Of a stretch of DNA of 64,000 nt, positions 25,021 through 33,787 are shown one piece after another. The stretch is from Paraburkholderia nodosa DSM 21604 (lineage in GTDB: Bacteria; Pseudomonadota; Gammaproteobacteria; Burkholderiales; Burkholderiaceae). The DNA lies in NCBI RefSeq assembly GCF_000519185.1, contig NZ_JAFA01000001.1, positions 1-64,000 of the forward strand, in the 5' to 3' direction. Every line of letters starts with the position of its first letter. Position 1 is the stretch's first letter. The notes beneath the pieces are model-generated. The model saw only the letters and a list, made by a program, of their open reading frames with translations, was not told where the DNA came from and searched no databases. A program made the translations under genes and the position numbers.

Positions 25021-26004
25021 TCAGTCGGCGAGCAGCGCGACGACTTCGTCGAGCGTCGGCGAATGCGCGCCGGGCCGGCGGCACGCGGCCGCGCCTGCGG
25101 CGAGCGCGAAGGCGAGATGCTGGCGCCAGTTGCGCTGCGGCGCGCTCATGAGGCTGAACAGCAGCCCGCCGATGGACGCGTCGCCGGCGCCCACCGTATC
25201 GGCCACTTCGACGCGCGGCGGCGCCGCCTCGATCACCTCGTCGCCCACATAGAGCGTGGCCGCCTGCGCGCCGCGCGTGACGAGCAGCGTGGCGGCCGGA
25301 TTGAGCGCCCGCACGGCGTCGATGGCTTCGGCCTCGCTCTTGCCGGCGAACAACATGCGCAGGTCTTCGTCGGAGACCTTGATGAGATCGGCGAGCGCAG
25401 CCATGCGGCGCAGGATCGGCTCGTAGCCGTGCGCCATGAGGTTGCGGTAGTTCGGGTCGAAGCTGATCTTCACGCCGGCCGCGCGCAGCTCGGCGGCGAG
25501 CGTGGCGAGCGTTTCGCCGAGCGGCTGGCGCACGAGGCTGATGCAGCCGAAGTGCGCCCACTTCGCGTGCGCGCGCCAGCCTTCGGGCAGCTTCGCGGGA
25601 TCGAAGGCGAGGTCGGCGCTGTTGTCGCCGATGAAGTAGTACGCGGGCGGATGCGTCTGATGCACGATCGCGAGCAGCGGCGCGCGCTCCACGCGCTGCA
25701 TGAAGCGCATGTCGAGGCCGGCGGCCACGCTCGCGTTCCAGAGTTCGTCCGAGAAGTTGTCGACGCCGAGCGCCCCCACGCTCGCCGTGGGCAGCCCGAG
25801 GCGCGCCACCGCGCGCGCGACGTTCCAGCCCGCGCCGCCAGGATGCGCGCGCCAGTGCGAGTCCATGCCCGGCGAGCCGGGCTGCGAAGCGTGCGGCGAA
25901 CCCTCGGGCGCGGGGGTGCGCACGAGATCAGTGAGGATATCGCCGGCCGAGATGAAGGCCGGGAAGCCGGACGAAAAGTCCGGGCCGGTGCTGCAGGTGC
26001 TCAT
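25021..26004 (-). CDS. PfkB-family sugar kinase, probably fructokinase
   Basis: 327 residues from the ATG at 26004 with a GAGGAA ribosome site. The ribokinase/PfkB fold is shown by GGAGWNVARAVARLGLPTA near the N-terminus and the catalytic signature DTVGAGDASIGG near residue 270, whose Asp is the base. The substrate is a sugar; the AGE-family isomerase encoded 16 bases upstream suggests fructose, giving fructose 6-phosphate. The adjacent LacI regulator completes a small sugar locus. A sulfo- or deoxy-sugar substrate is possible. Confidence 0.88.
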   Translation of the reverse strand: MSTCSTGPDFSSGFPAFISAGDILTDLVRTPAPEGSPHASQPGSPGMDSHWRAHPGGAGWNVARAVARLGLPTASVGALGVDNFSDELWNASVAAGLDMRFMQRVERAPLLAIVHQTHPPAYYFIGDNSADLAFDPAKLPEGWRAHAKWAHFGCISLVRQPLGETLATLAAELRAAGVKISFDPNYRNLMAHGYEPILRRMAALADLIKVSDEDLRMLFAGKSEAEAIDAVRALNPAATLLVTRGAQAATLYVGDEVIEAAPPRVEVADTVGAGDASIGGLLFSLMSAPQRNWRQHLAFALAAGAAACRRPGAHSPTLDEVVALLAD

Positions 26005-26020
26005 CGTCGTGTTCCTCTGT

Positions 26021-27355
26021 CTAGTTCTGGCCGCTGGTGCCTGTCATGCCCGTCATGCCACCAACGGCGGCGGTCGCTTCCTCGCGGCCCACGACCGGCG
26101 CCATGCCGCGTCCCGGCAGCGCGTTCAGCGCTTCGTAGCACGCGCCCATGGTGTGATAGTCGGTCTTGCCTGCGGGGCTCTTTTCGTCACTGTACTTGCG
26201 GTTGTCGCAGGTGAGGATGCGGTACCACGCACCGTAACGATGATCGACGAAATTCGCCCAGCTGTAGCGCCAGATTTCGTCGTACCAGTCCCAGAAGCGC
26301 TCGTTGCCGGTACGCTTGCCGAGCAGCGCCGCCGTGGCGAAGGTTTCCGCCTGCACCCAGAAGTACTTGTCGTGATCGCACACGGTGCCGTCCGGGCCGA
26401 AGCCGTAGTAGAGGCCGCCGTGATCGTTGTCCCAGGCGTGCGCCATGGCGGCGTCGAACAGTTCGATTGCGCGCGGCAGCAGCCACGGCAGCGGCCGGTG
26501 ACGTTCGAGCAGCAAGAGCAGCTTCGCCCACTCCGTTTGATGGCCCGGCTGGAAGCCCCACGGGCGGAAGATGTTCGAGCTGTCTTCCTCGTTGTAGTGC
26601 CAGTCCACCGACCAGTCCGCGTGAAAGTGCTCCCACACGAGCCCTTGCGAGAGCTTCGCCTGGCGCAGCGTGATGTTCGAGGCCACGCGCTCGGCGCGGT
26701 CGAGATAGACGAGATGGCCCGTCGCCTCGTAGGCCGCGAGCAGCGCCTCGGTCGTGTGCATGTTGGCGTTCTGGCCGCGATAGCCCGAGACGATCCAGTC
26801 GGCGCTCGCCTCGTCGGCGTAAAGGCCCGCTGCGCCGTCCCAGAAGCGGTGTTCCATCAGATCGAAGGTCGCGCCGATCATCGGCCGCGCTTCCTCGATG
26901 CCGGCCATCGCCGCATGCGCGTAAGCGAGCAGCACGAACGCGAGGCCGTAGCAGTGACGCGTGGCGTCGAGCACGCGCTTCTTGCCGTCGCGCCAGTCGA
27001 TCTCCCAGTCGTAGCCCTGCAGATGCGGGTCCCAGTGGCCCTCGCGCAGGAACTGCAGGCCGTGGCGCGCGTATTCGAGGTGCTGCGCATCGCCGAACTC
27101 GCGATACGCCATCGCATAGTTGAAGACGTAGCGGCAGCTGCTCACGAGGTGCCGCGAGTGCGCGTTGTAGATCGAGCCGTCGTCGCGGAAGTAGTGGAAG
27201 AAGCCGCCCGAGGGATCGAGCACGTTCGGCGCGTAGAAGCGCAGCGTGTCCTGCACGTGGCCGAGCAGGAAGCCGCGGTCGCGAAAGCTCGCGACGCCCG
27301 GTACGGCGACGGGTTGTGCGGTGGCGGAGGAGGCGGTGTCGGCGGTCATCGTCAT
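26021..27355 (-). CDS. AGE-family sugar isomerase/epimerase, probably mannose isomerase
   Basis: 444 residues with the (alpha/alpha)6-barrel pattern of N-acylglucosamine 2-epimerases and mannose isomerases. Recognisable blocks include NAHSRHLVSSCRYVFNYAMA, HCYGLAFVLLAYAHAAM, NANMHTTEALLAAYEATGHL, and a His-rich C-terminal region (FQPGHQTEWAKLLLLLERHR). The conserved His and Arg/Glu residues of the active-site face are visible in these. In this context it most likely interconverts mannose and fructose, because a PfkB kinase gene follows 16 bases on and a LacI regulator precedes it. N-acylglucosamine epimerase activity cannot be excluded from sequence. Confidence 0.85.
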   Translation of the reverse strand: MTMTADTASSATAQPVAVPGVASFRDRGFLLGHVQDTLRFYAPNVLDPSGGFFHYFRDDGSIYNAHSRHLVSSCRYVFNYAMAYREFGDAQHLEYARHGLQFLREGHWDPHLQGYDWEIDWRDGKKRVLDATRHCYGLAFVLLAYAHAAMAGIEEARPMIGATFDLMEHRFWDGAAGLYADEASADWIVSGYRGQNANMHTTEALLAAYEATGHLVYLDRAERVASNITLRQAKLSQGLVWEHFHADWSVDWHYNEEDSSNIFRPWGFQPGHQTEWAKLLLLLERHRPLPWLLPRAIELFDAAMAHAWDNDHGGLYYGFGPDGTVCDHDKYFWVQAETFATAALLGKRTGNERFWDWYDEIWRYSWANFVDHRYGAWYRILTCDNRKYSDEKSPAGKTDYHTMGACYEALNALPGRGMAPVVGREEATAAVGGMTGMTGTSGQN

Positions 27356-27428
27356 GGCTTTCTCTTCTGTCCTGGACGTGGCTTCAGCGTATTTTCAATG
27401 TGTGTTCAGCGTGTTTCGACGGAGCGCC

Positions 27429-28484
27429 TCAGGCGCTCTGTGGCGTGCCTGCAGCGTGATGGACAGCGTGCGCGGCAACGAGGTTCGATGACGCCGCACC
27501 CAGCGTGCTCGCACGCGCGACGAGCTGTACCGGCAAACGGATTTCGCTCGCGGCAGGCGTCTCCTCGAGCAGCAGTTCGACGCCGCGCCGCCCGAGTGCT
27601 TCCTTGTCGACGGCGATCGTCGAGAGCGGCGGCGTGGCGTGCGTGGCGCCCGCGATATCGTCGAAACCGATGATGGCGATGTCCTCGGGCACGCGCAGGC
27701 CATTGGCGAGGCACACGCGCATGGCCGCGAGCGCGGCGGCGTCGTTGTAGGCGAACAGGGCGTCGGGCGGCGGGCGCGATGTGGCGCGCGCCGCGTCGAT
27801 CAAACGCTGCATGGCGAGCGACGCGCCCGTGTCGGGATCGAGCCCGCCGTCGATCGTCGTTTCGAGCGACGGGTCGAACAACAGGCCCGCCTCGAAGAAC
27901 GCGCGCCGGTAGCCGAGCGCGCGCTGCGCGATGCTGTAGTGCGCGAGCGAGCCGCCGATGAACGCAATGCGCCGCCGTCCCAGTTCGAACAGATGCTGCA
28001 TGGCGAGCGCGGCGCCGGCCGCGTTGTCGATGTTCACCGAGCGCAGGCCCGGCGCCCACAGGTCGATCAGCACGAGCGGGCGTTGCAGCGCGACGAGCGC
28101 AGCGAGCATTTCCGGCTCGACGAAGCCCGCCACGGCGATGGCGTCGGGCGCGTGCAGGCGCAACTGCTGGACGGTGTCGTCGGCGGGGCCGGCGGTGAGC
28201 AGCGCGGGCACGATGCCGTGTTCGCGACAGGCGTCTTCCACGCCGTGCAGCACGTGCGAGAAGAACGGGCTAGCCGCGAAGTTGTTGTGCTGGCGGTGGA
28301 GCAGGAAGGTGAGCCGGCGAATGCGCGGACGCAGTTGCGCGCAGTCATAGCCGAGCGTGCGCGCGACTTCGACGATGCGCCCGCGCGTGGCCTCGGAGAG
28401 GCCCGGCTGGTTCTTCAACGCGCGCGACACCGTGCCGATCGACACGTTGGCGGCTTGCGCGACGTCACGAATGGTTGTCCCCAT
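27429..28484 (-). CDS. LacI-family transcriptional regulator
   Basis: 351 residues. A LacI helix-turn-helix opens the protein (TTIRDVAQAANVSIGTVSRA, then LKNQPGLSEATRGRI), followed by a periplasmic-binding-protein-like sensor domain with LIDLWAPGLRSVNIDN, RRIAFIGGSLAHYS and the IAIIGFDDIAGATHATPPLS block. The hinge reads TLGYDCAQLRPRIRRLTFLL. It is in the same direction as the sugar isomerase and kinase and directly upstream of them, so it probably controls that locus. A symmetric GTTTAGT/ACTAAAC site lies 150 bases upstream of its own start. Confidence 0.92.
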   Translation of the reverse strand: MGTTIRDVAQAANVSIGTVSRALKNQPGLSEATRGRIVEVARTLGYDCAQLRPRIRRLTFLLHRQHNNFAASPFFSHVLHGVEDACREHGIVPALLTAGPADDTVQQLRLHAPDAIAVAGFVEPEMLAALVALQRPLVLIDLWAPGLRSVNIDNAAGAALAMQHLFELGRRRIAFIGGSLAHYSIAQRALGYRRAFFEAGLLFDPSLETTIDGGLDPDTGASLAMQRLIDAARATSRPPPDALFAYNDAAALAAMRVCLANGLRVPEDIAIIGFDDIAGATHATPPLSTIAVDKEALGRRGVELLLEETPAASEIRLPVQLVARASTLGAASSNLVAAHAVHHAAGTPQSA

Positions 28485-28633
28485 GATTCCTGGCTGGCGG
28501 TGGCGCGGTGAGCGTTCCGGGTGTGGTCAGGTGTGCGGCGATTGTATAGTAAAAACCTGTCCAAAAAACCCGAATCTACGTCTCGAATTCCAGGTAAATA
28601 CCAGTAAACAATGAAATAAACGCAAACATTCAT

Positions 28634-28654
28634 GTTTAGTAAAATTCACTAAAC
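28634..28654. promoter_or_regulatory. Candidate LacI-type operator
   Basis: GTTTAGT (28634-28640) and ACTAAAC (28648-28654) form a perfect inverted repeat with a seven-base spacer, in the region between the divergent LacI and DUF3309 genes. Size and position fit an operator; the link to the regulator is inferred. Confidence 0.5.
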
Positions 28655-28713
28655 GGGCGCGGGCACGACGGTTGCGGAAAGCCGGACACCAACATTCGAC
28701 TTACGGAGGCATC

Positions 28714-28869
28714 ATGCTCGGCACCCTGCTTCTGGTCATTCTGATCCTGCTGCTCATTGGCGCGTTCCCAGCGTGGCCGCATAGCCGTTCATGGGGCTAC
28801 GCGCCTTCGGGCACGCTCGGCATCATCGTCGTCGTGGTCGTCGTGCTGGTCTTGATGGGGACGATCTAG
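28714..28869 (+). CDS. DUF3309 small membrane protein
   Basis: 51 residues from the ATG at 28714 with a GGAGG ribosome site. It is two hydrophobic helices joined by a short hydrophilic loop: MLGTLLLVILILLLIGAFPA, then HSRSWGYAPSG and LGIIVVVVVVLVLMGTI. DUF3309 members are inner-membrane peptides of unknown role, widespread in proteobacteria, often stress-related. A strong hairpin follows 32 bases after the stop. No functional claim is possible. Confidence 0.85.
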   Translation: MLGTLLLVILILLLIGAFPAWPHSRSWGYAPSGTLGIIVVVVVVLVLMGTI

Positions 28870-28900
28870 CGACGGCGCAGCAGTCAAGCAACGCAAGCAA

Positions 28901-28941
28901 AACGGGCCGGCGCGCGGCACCCGCCGCGCGGCCGGCCCGTT
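28901..28941 (+). terminator. Strong GC hairpin after the DUF3309 gene
   Basis: AACGGGCCGGC and following GCGCGGC (28901-28918) pair with GCCGCGCGGCCGGCCCGTT (28923-28941) with a bulge. It separates convergent genes. A T run is absent on both strands. Confidence 0.6.
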
Positions 28942-28976
28942 CATGTCCTGGGCTGCCGCAGGGGAGGTTCAGGCCG

Positions 28977-30824
28977 CTATGACCAACCGGCTTCGCCTGG
29001 TGTCGAGGCGAGTGTGGGCACGAGGTTGGCGCTCGCGCTGCCGTCGATCACGACGAGCCCGCTCGCTTCCTGCTTCGCGCGGCGCTTGGCGAGCGCCGCG
29101 AGCGAGGCGATGGCGTCGCTGCTGTGCTGCGCGCCCTCGCCCGGGGCGATGTACACGCAGCCGATCGCCATCGTCACGAAGGTGAAGAAGGTGGCGTTGC
29201 CGTGGCGATCCTCGCCGTGAATGCCGCCCGCGAGGCGGTCGCCCGGTGCATAGAAGCGCTGCGCGCCTTCGTTGAACGTTCCGATCGCCTGGCGCGCGCG
29301 CTCGCGCCACGTCTCGCTCTGGAACAGGATCAGGAAGTCGTCGCCGCCCACGTGGCCGAGGAAGTCGCGCGTGGGGTCGCAGACGTCGGCGAGCACCGTC
29401 GCCGCGAACTTCAGCACCTCGTCGCCTTGCCAATAGCCGTACTGATCGTTGAAGGGCTTGAACTGGTTCAGGTCGACGTAGCACGCGTGAAAGCCCGCGT
29501 CGTGCGACAGCAGACGCTCGATATGCGAGCTGATGGGGATATTGCCCGGCAGGAAGGTGAGCGGATTGGCGTAGCGTGCCGCCTGGATGCGCACCTCCGT
29601 CACGGCGCGCACGAGGCTCTCGCCAGTGCCGAGCCCGGCGTAGCGGCCGTTATCGGTGATGACGAAGCCATCGGCGAGATAGCGCTGGTCGTCGCTTACG
29701 AGCAGCGTCGCCATCTGCTCGACCGTCATCGACTGCTCGATCAGCACCGGCTGCGCGTTGGCGAATTGCAGGCAGGCCTTCTTGCCGAACAGCTCGCGGT
29801 GATACGGCAGCGCATAGCGGTCCATGAACGCGCGCCGGTTGATGAGCGCGACGGGGGCTTCGTCTTCCACCACGGCCACCGCGTGCAGATCGGGTTGACC
29901 GTTGAACAGTTCGAGCACGTCGTTGTTGGTCGCCTGGCGCGGCAGCGCGGGCGCGCGCACGAGCATCTTGCTGGCCGGCGCGCCGCCGCCCGCGGGCTGC
30001 GTGGCGGCGCTGCGCGTGGCCTCGGGGAACACGGCGATATGGTCCGCGCGAATCGCCTCGCGCGCTTCGCGGGCCAGCACGCGCAGCGGCTCCACGTTGG
30101 GGCGGCCGAAGAAAAAGCCCTGGCCGCAGTCGATGCCCATGTCGCGCAGCACGATCAGGTCGGCAGCGTTCTCGATGCCTTCCGCCACGAGCCGTGTGCC
30201 GCTCGCCTGCGCGAAATGCTGCACGGCGCGCACGGCTTCGAACTTGAGCGCGTCGTTGGCGATGTCGTGGATGAAGAAGCGGTCGATCTTCACGACATCG
30301 GGCTGCAACTGCACCCAGAGGTTGAGGCTCGCGTTGGCCGTGCCGTAGTCGTCGAGCGCGAACTGGGCGCCGGCCGCGCGCAGCGTCTCGACGACGGGCG
30401 AAAAGTTGCGCAAGTCGTGGATGGCGCTTTGCTCGGTGAGCTCGATCACGACGCGCGTGGGGTCGATCGGGCCGTCGAAGAGGGCGAGCGCGGCGTCGCC
30501 GTCGGCGGTGAGCTGGCGCAGCGCGTCGGCGCTGAAATTGAGGAACAGCTTGCCGGGGCAGTCGAGTCTCGCGAACGTTTCGATGCAGGTGCGGGCGGCC
30601 GCGCGTTCGAGCGCGGCGGTGCATTGTTCGTCGCCGGCGCGCGCGAAGAGGGCGGCGGGCGTTTCGAGCGGCGAGCCGGCCGGCCCGCGAATGAGGCCTT
30701 CGTAGCCGAGGATCGCGCCACCCTCGAAATCGACGATGGGCTGGAAGACGGCGCGCAGCTGGCGCTGGGCGATCAGCGCCCCGACGCCGGGCGCCGCGTG
30801 CAGGAGTGGCGCGGGAGCAGACAT
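28977..30824 (-). CDS. EAL-CBS-GGDEF dual cyclic di-GMP protein
   Basis: 615 residues with an N-terminal EAL domain (FQPIVDFEGGAILGYEGLIR, FLNFSADAL, VVIELTEQSA, FALDDYGTANA, DVVKIDRFF, LVAEGIENA, CGQGFFFGRP), a middle CBS-pair region (MTVEQMATLLVSDDQRYLA, then GFVITDNGRYAGLGTGESL), and a C-terminal GGDEF domain with GGDDF in LGHVGGDDFLILFQ. All catalytic residues of the EAL half appear present; the GGDDF variant is compatible with cyclase activity or substrate binding. Such EAL-CBS-GGDEF proteins sense nucleotides via the CBS pair. The window also holds two other cyclic di-GMP proteins. It stands alone. Activity direction is not determinable. Confidence 0.93.
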   Translation of the reverse strand: MSAPAPLLHAAPGVGALIAQRQLRAVFQPIVDFEGGAILGYEGLIRGPAGSPLETPAALFARAGDEQCTAALERAAARTCIETFARLDCPGKLFLNFSADALRQLTADGDAALALFDGPIDPTRVVIELTEQSAIHDLRNFSPVVETLRAAGAQFALDDYGTANASLNLWVQLQPDVVKIDRFFIHDIANDALKFEAVRAVQHFAQASGTRLVAEGIENAADLIVLRDMGIDCGQGFFFGRPNVEPLRVLAREAREAIRADHIAVFPEATRSAATQPAGGGAPASKMLVRAPALPRQATNNDVLELFNGQPDLHAVAVVEDEAPVALINRRAFMDRYALPYHRELFGKKACLQFANAQPVLIEQSMTVEQMATLLVSDDQRYLADGFVITDNGRYAGLGTGESLVRAVTEVRIQAARYANPLTFLPGNIPISSHIERLLSHDAGFHACYVDLNQFKPFNDQYGYWQGDEVLKFAATVLADVCDPTRDFLGHVGGDDFLILFQSETWRERARQAIGTFNEGAQRFYAPGDRLAGGIHGEDRHGNATFFTFVTMAIGCVYIAPGEGAQHSSDAIASLAALAKRRAKQEASGLVVIDGSASANLVPTLASTPGEAGWS

Positions 30825-31054
30825 GGACAGGCCGGAACGGGCGAAGACGATGAACTTAACGGCATATGATCGGATGAATTAAATGAAATTTTGGTGACAG
30901 TGCCGCGATGTCCAATCTTTGGGCGTGCGGCGCATGCGCGCGTGATGCGGGGAGGGGGCTGGCGGAGGAGAGTGGGACGCCGGGAGCTAGCCACGGCGTT
31001 TGCTGCAGCAGGGCGGCGGTTTCTCGCCGCCCCGAGTGATGTACTGAACGCCGT

Positions 31055-32101
31055 TTAGCGGCGCGCGGCGGTGGCGGTGCGTTCGCTCGCGCCGGCGCGC
31101 GATTCGTCGCCCGCGCTGGCGGCGCGCTCGGCGCTCATGTCGCGGGCACCCCAGCGCTGGGCGAGCGCCGCGCACACCATCAACTGGATCTGGTGAAACA
31201 GCATGAGCGGCAGCACGACCGCGCCCACGGCGTTCGAGGCGAAGATGACCTTCGCCATCGGCACGCCGGCCGCGAGGCTCTTCTTCGAGCCACAGAAAAT
31301 GATGGTGATCTGGTCGGCGCGCGAGAAGCCGAGCTTCTTGCTCGTGAATATCGTGATGCCGAGCGCGAGCGCGAGCAGCACGGCATTCACCACGAGCAGG
31401 CCGCCGAGTGCGGTGAGCGGAATGTGATGCCAGAGCCCTTCGTTCACGGCCTCGGAAAACGCGCCGAACACCACCAGCAGGATCGAGCCCTGATCGACGA
31501 ACTTGAGCACGCCCTTGTTGCGCTCGATCCAGCGGCCGATCACCGGGCGCAGCAACTGGCCCGCCACGAACGGCACGAGCAGTTGCAGCACGATGTTCCA
31601 CACGGTGTGCCAGGCCGAGCCGCCGCTCGCGCTCTGGTTCGTGACGATCAGGCTCACGAGCGCGGGCGTGACGAAAATGCCGATCAGGCTCGACGCCGAA
31701 GCGCTGCAAACGGCGGCGGGCACGTTGCCGCGCGCAATCGAGGTGAACGCAATGGACGACTGCACCGTGGAGGGCAGCGTGCAGAGGAACAGCACGCCCG
31801 CGTAGAGCGCCGGGGTGACGAGCGGCGAAAGCACGGGCTTGAGCGCGAGGCCCAGCGCCGGAAACAGCACGAAGGTGCTGAGCAGCACGACGATGTGCAG
31901 CCGCCAGTGCGTCGCACCGGCGACGATCGCCTCGCGCGAGAGCTTGGCGCCGTGCAGGAAGAACAGCAGGCCGACGGCCACATTGGTCAGCCAGTTGAAA
32001 CCGGTGGCGGCCTGGCCGTGCACCGGGAACAGGCTCGCAAGAATCACCGTGCCGACGAGGCAAAGGGTGAAGTTATCGGGCAGGAATTTCGGACGTGCCA
32101 T
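31055..32101 (-). CDS. SBF-like transporter of the bile acid:sodium symporter superfamily
   Basis: 348 residues, ten membrane helices, PF13593-like. Recognisable segments include NVAVGLLFFLHGAKLSREAI, PALYAGVLFLCTLPSTVQSS and IAFTSIARGNVPAAVCSASA, the crossing-helix region of the family, and ITIIFCGSKKSLAAGVPMAK. The C-terminal ~35 residues are a polar tail. Members move organic anions with sodium; substrate unknown. It stands alone, with 554 bases of non-coding DNA upstream. Confidence 0.88.
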   Translation of the reverse strand: MARPKFLPDNFTLCLVGTVILASLFPVHGQAATGFNWLTNVAVGLLFFLHGAKLSREAIVAGATHWRLHIVVLLSTFVLFPALGLALKPVLSPLVTPALYAGVLFLCTLPSTVQSSIAFTSIARGNVPAAVCSASASSLIGIFVTPALVSLIVTNQSASGGSAWHTVWNIVLQLLVPFVAGQLLRPVIGRWIERNKGVLKFVDQGSILLVVFGAFSEAVNEGLWHHIPLTALGGLLVVNAVLLALALGITIFTSKKLGFSRADQITIIFCGSKKSLAAGVPMAKVIFASNAVGAVVLPLMLFHQIQLMVCAALAQRWGARDMSAERAASAGDESRAGASERTATAARR

Positions 32102-32655
32102 CGGACAATCTCAAATGCGCGCCTGGGCGCCTGGCTGCGCGCAGATCGATGTGCGTGCAACGGGTGAATCGGGACGTCTATTGTCGGCGCAAGCCGATTG
32201 AAAAAGCAAATTCATTTGAAGCATCGATTCATGATGGATGCGCATGTATCGCCGGCATCGATGTCCCTTTATGCCGGATTCCTCATCGACGAGCGAGGGT
32301 ATTCCCGAGCCGCAAAAGTCTTCAGGAGTCCGCGCATTCTTCAGATGTTCAGGCTTGCTCAAACATAAAACGAACCGCGCTCACACCTGCTCGGAGAGCC
32401 TTGCCAGGCGGCCTTCCGAGGGCGCATCCGAAGCCGGAAAACCCAGCAGTAACATGGTGTTACAACCCTTCGGGCGGCATAACATCTTTTGGCTCGACAC
32501 CCATTCAGCACGCCCATAAATTACCGTCAAAGGACGCCCGGACCGTTGTGGCGGCAATCGTTACGCGCTCGCGCGGCGAGCGTCCCGGGACTGGCCCGCC
32601 ATGGCCCGAGTGGCGGGTTGCCAAAGCGCGAACGTCGGGCAGGTGAAACGTCACA
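32102..32655. promoter_or_regulatory. Divergent intergenic region (554 bases)
   Basis: No gene is supported here. It contains the palindrome GTAACATGGTGTTAC at 32449-32463, a possible operator for the downstream secreted protein, and AT-richer stretches around 32190-32370 where promoters for either gene could lie. Confidence 0.5.
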
Positions 32656-33252
32656 ATGCACGCAGGGTTGTCAAAACTGGGACAGTGGGTCTTGGGGGCC
32701 GGATTAGCGGCCTTCGTTGCGCTCGCCCATGCTCAGCCCGGTTTTCCAGGGCACGGCGGGGGCGGCGGCTTCGCGCGCGCGCCTTCCATGCCCGCGATGC
32801 CCGCCATGCACTCGATGCCCGCGCCGCGCGGTGGCATGTCGTTGGGCGGCGGCTACCGCGGCGCCCCTGAGCGCGGCCGCGGCCCGGCCGCTTACGCCGG
32901 TGCCGCTTCGCCCATGCGCGTGGCCGACCAGGGCGGCCGCTATGAGCGCGGCGGCAATCGTGCGCCGAACCAGTGGCAAGGTCAGGTCCAGCAGCAGGCT
33001 CCCCATCGCGACTACAGCTATGGCACGCCGTTCGGCGGCTCCGGCGGCGGCTATCGCGGCAATCCCATCACGCCCGTGAGCGCGGAATCGCGCCAGGTGC
33101 CGCATCCGCCGGCCGACTCGCCGGTGCGCGCGGGCTCGATCCGCGAAGACGTCGCCCGCTACAACGAGGAGCGCGGCGGTACCTACCGGCCATTCCCGCG
33201 CAACGGCGGCGAGGTCCCGCGTCCGCCCATGCCTTCGCCTTATCGCAATTGA
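32656..33252 (+). CDS. Secreted Gly/Pro/Arg-rich protein of unknown function
   Basis: 198 residues from the ATG at 32656. A signal peptide (residues 1-26; LGQWVLGAGLAAFVALAHAQ) precedes a low-complexity region: a Gly run, PSMPAMPAMHSMPAPRGGMS, many Arg/Gly and Gln-rich segments, and a C-terminal part (AGSIREDVARYNEERGGTYR, PFPRNGGEVPRPPMPSPY) that is the most conserved-looking section. Similar proteins occur in Burkholderia, without known role. The frame is supported by length and signal peptide, not by a known domain. Confidence 0.65.
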   Translation: MHAGLSKLGQWVLGAGLAAFVALAHAQPGFPGHGGGGGFARAPSMPAMPAMHSMPAPRGGMSLGGGYRGAPERGRGPAAYAGAASPMRVADQGGRYERGGNRAPNQWQGQVQQQAPHRDYSYGTPFGGSGGGYRGNPITPVSAESRQVPHPPADSPVRAGSIREDVARYNEERGGTYRPFPRNGGEVPRPPMPSPYRN

Positions 33253-33787
33253 GCGCGGCCTCGCGGCCCGCTTTTGTTTTCTTCCCCCCGCACGCTTTCT
33301 CCCGCTTTCTTCATTTGATTCTCCTCGGGATTCGCTTCAGGCATTGACCTGCTAGCGCCGCCGAAACACGTCCAAAACAAGGTGCGTTCGTCCACGCCGC
33401 GAAAACTGACGCGTGGATACCACACTTTTTTGGAAATCTCTCGTCATACAGAACCCTTTCGTCTCAAATCTCGCTTTCGTTTCGGCGGCGCGTCATTCGC
33501 AGCCCCGCGCGTGCGGCAGCGGCCCGCTGGGCGCGGCCCGGCAGGCTGCGATTCATCGTGACGCAGCGCAACGCAAAGCGGCGTCGGCAGCGGCAAACCG
33601 GGTTCGATCGACGGCAAACTAATCCGCCCGATATACCGGCAATAACACCGCTTATTTTTGACCATAAAAATGGTCCGCAAAGATGGATCCGCCCAGAACG
33701 GCCACGCGTGCGAACGACGAAAAAACCAAGCTTTGCGCGAGCGCCTCAGCCGCCCGACACCCTTTTTTGACAAAGACTGGAGAACCC
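33253..33787. promoter_or_regulatory. Porin upstream region with a palindromic operator-like site
   Basis: No gene is supported in these 535 bases. A perfect GACCAT-AAAA-ATGGTC palindrome lies at 33660-33675, about 110 bases upstream of the porin start, and a TTGACC overlaps its left arm. The porin ribosome site is GGAGAA just before 33788. Confidence 0.55.
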
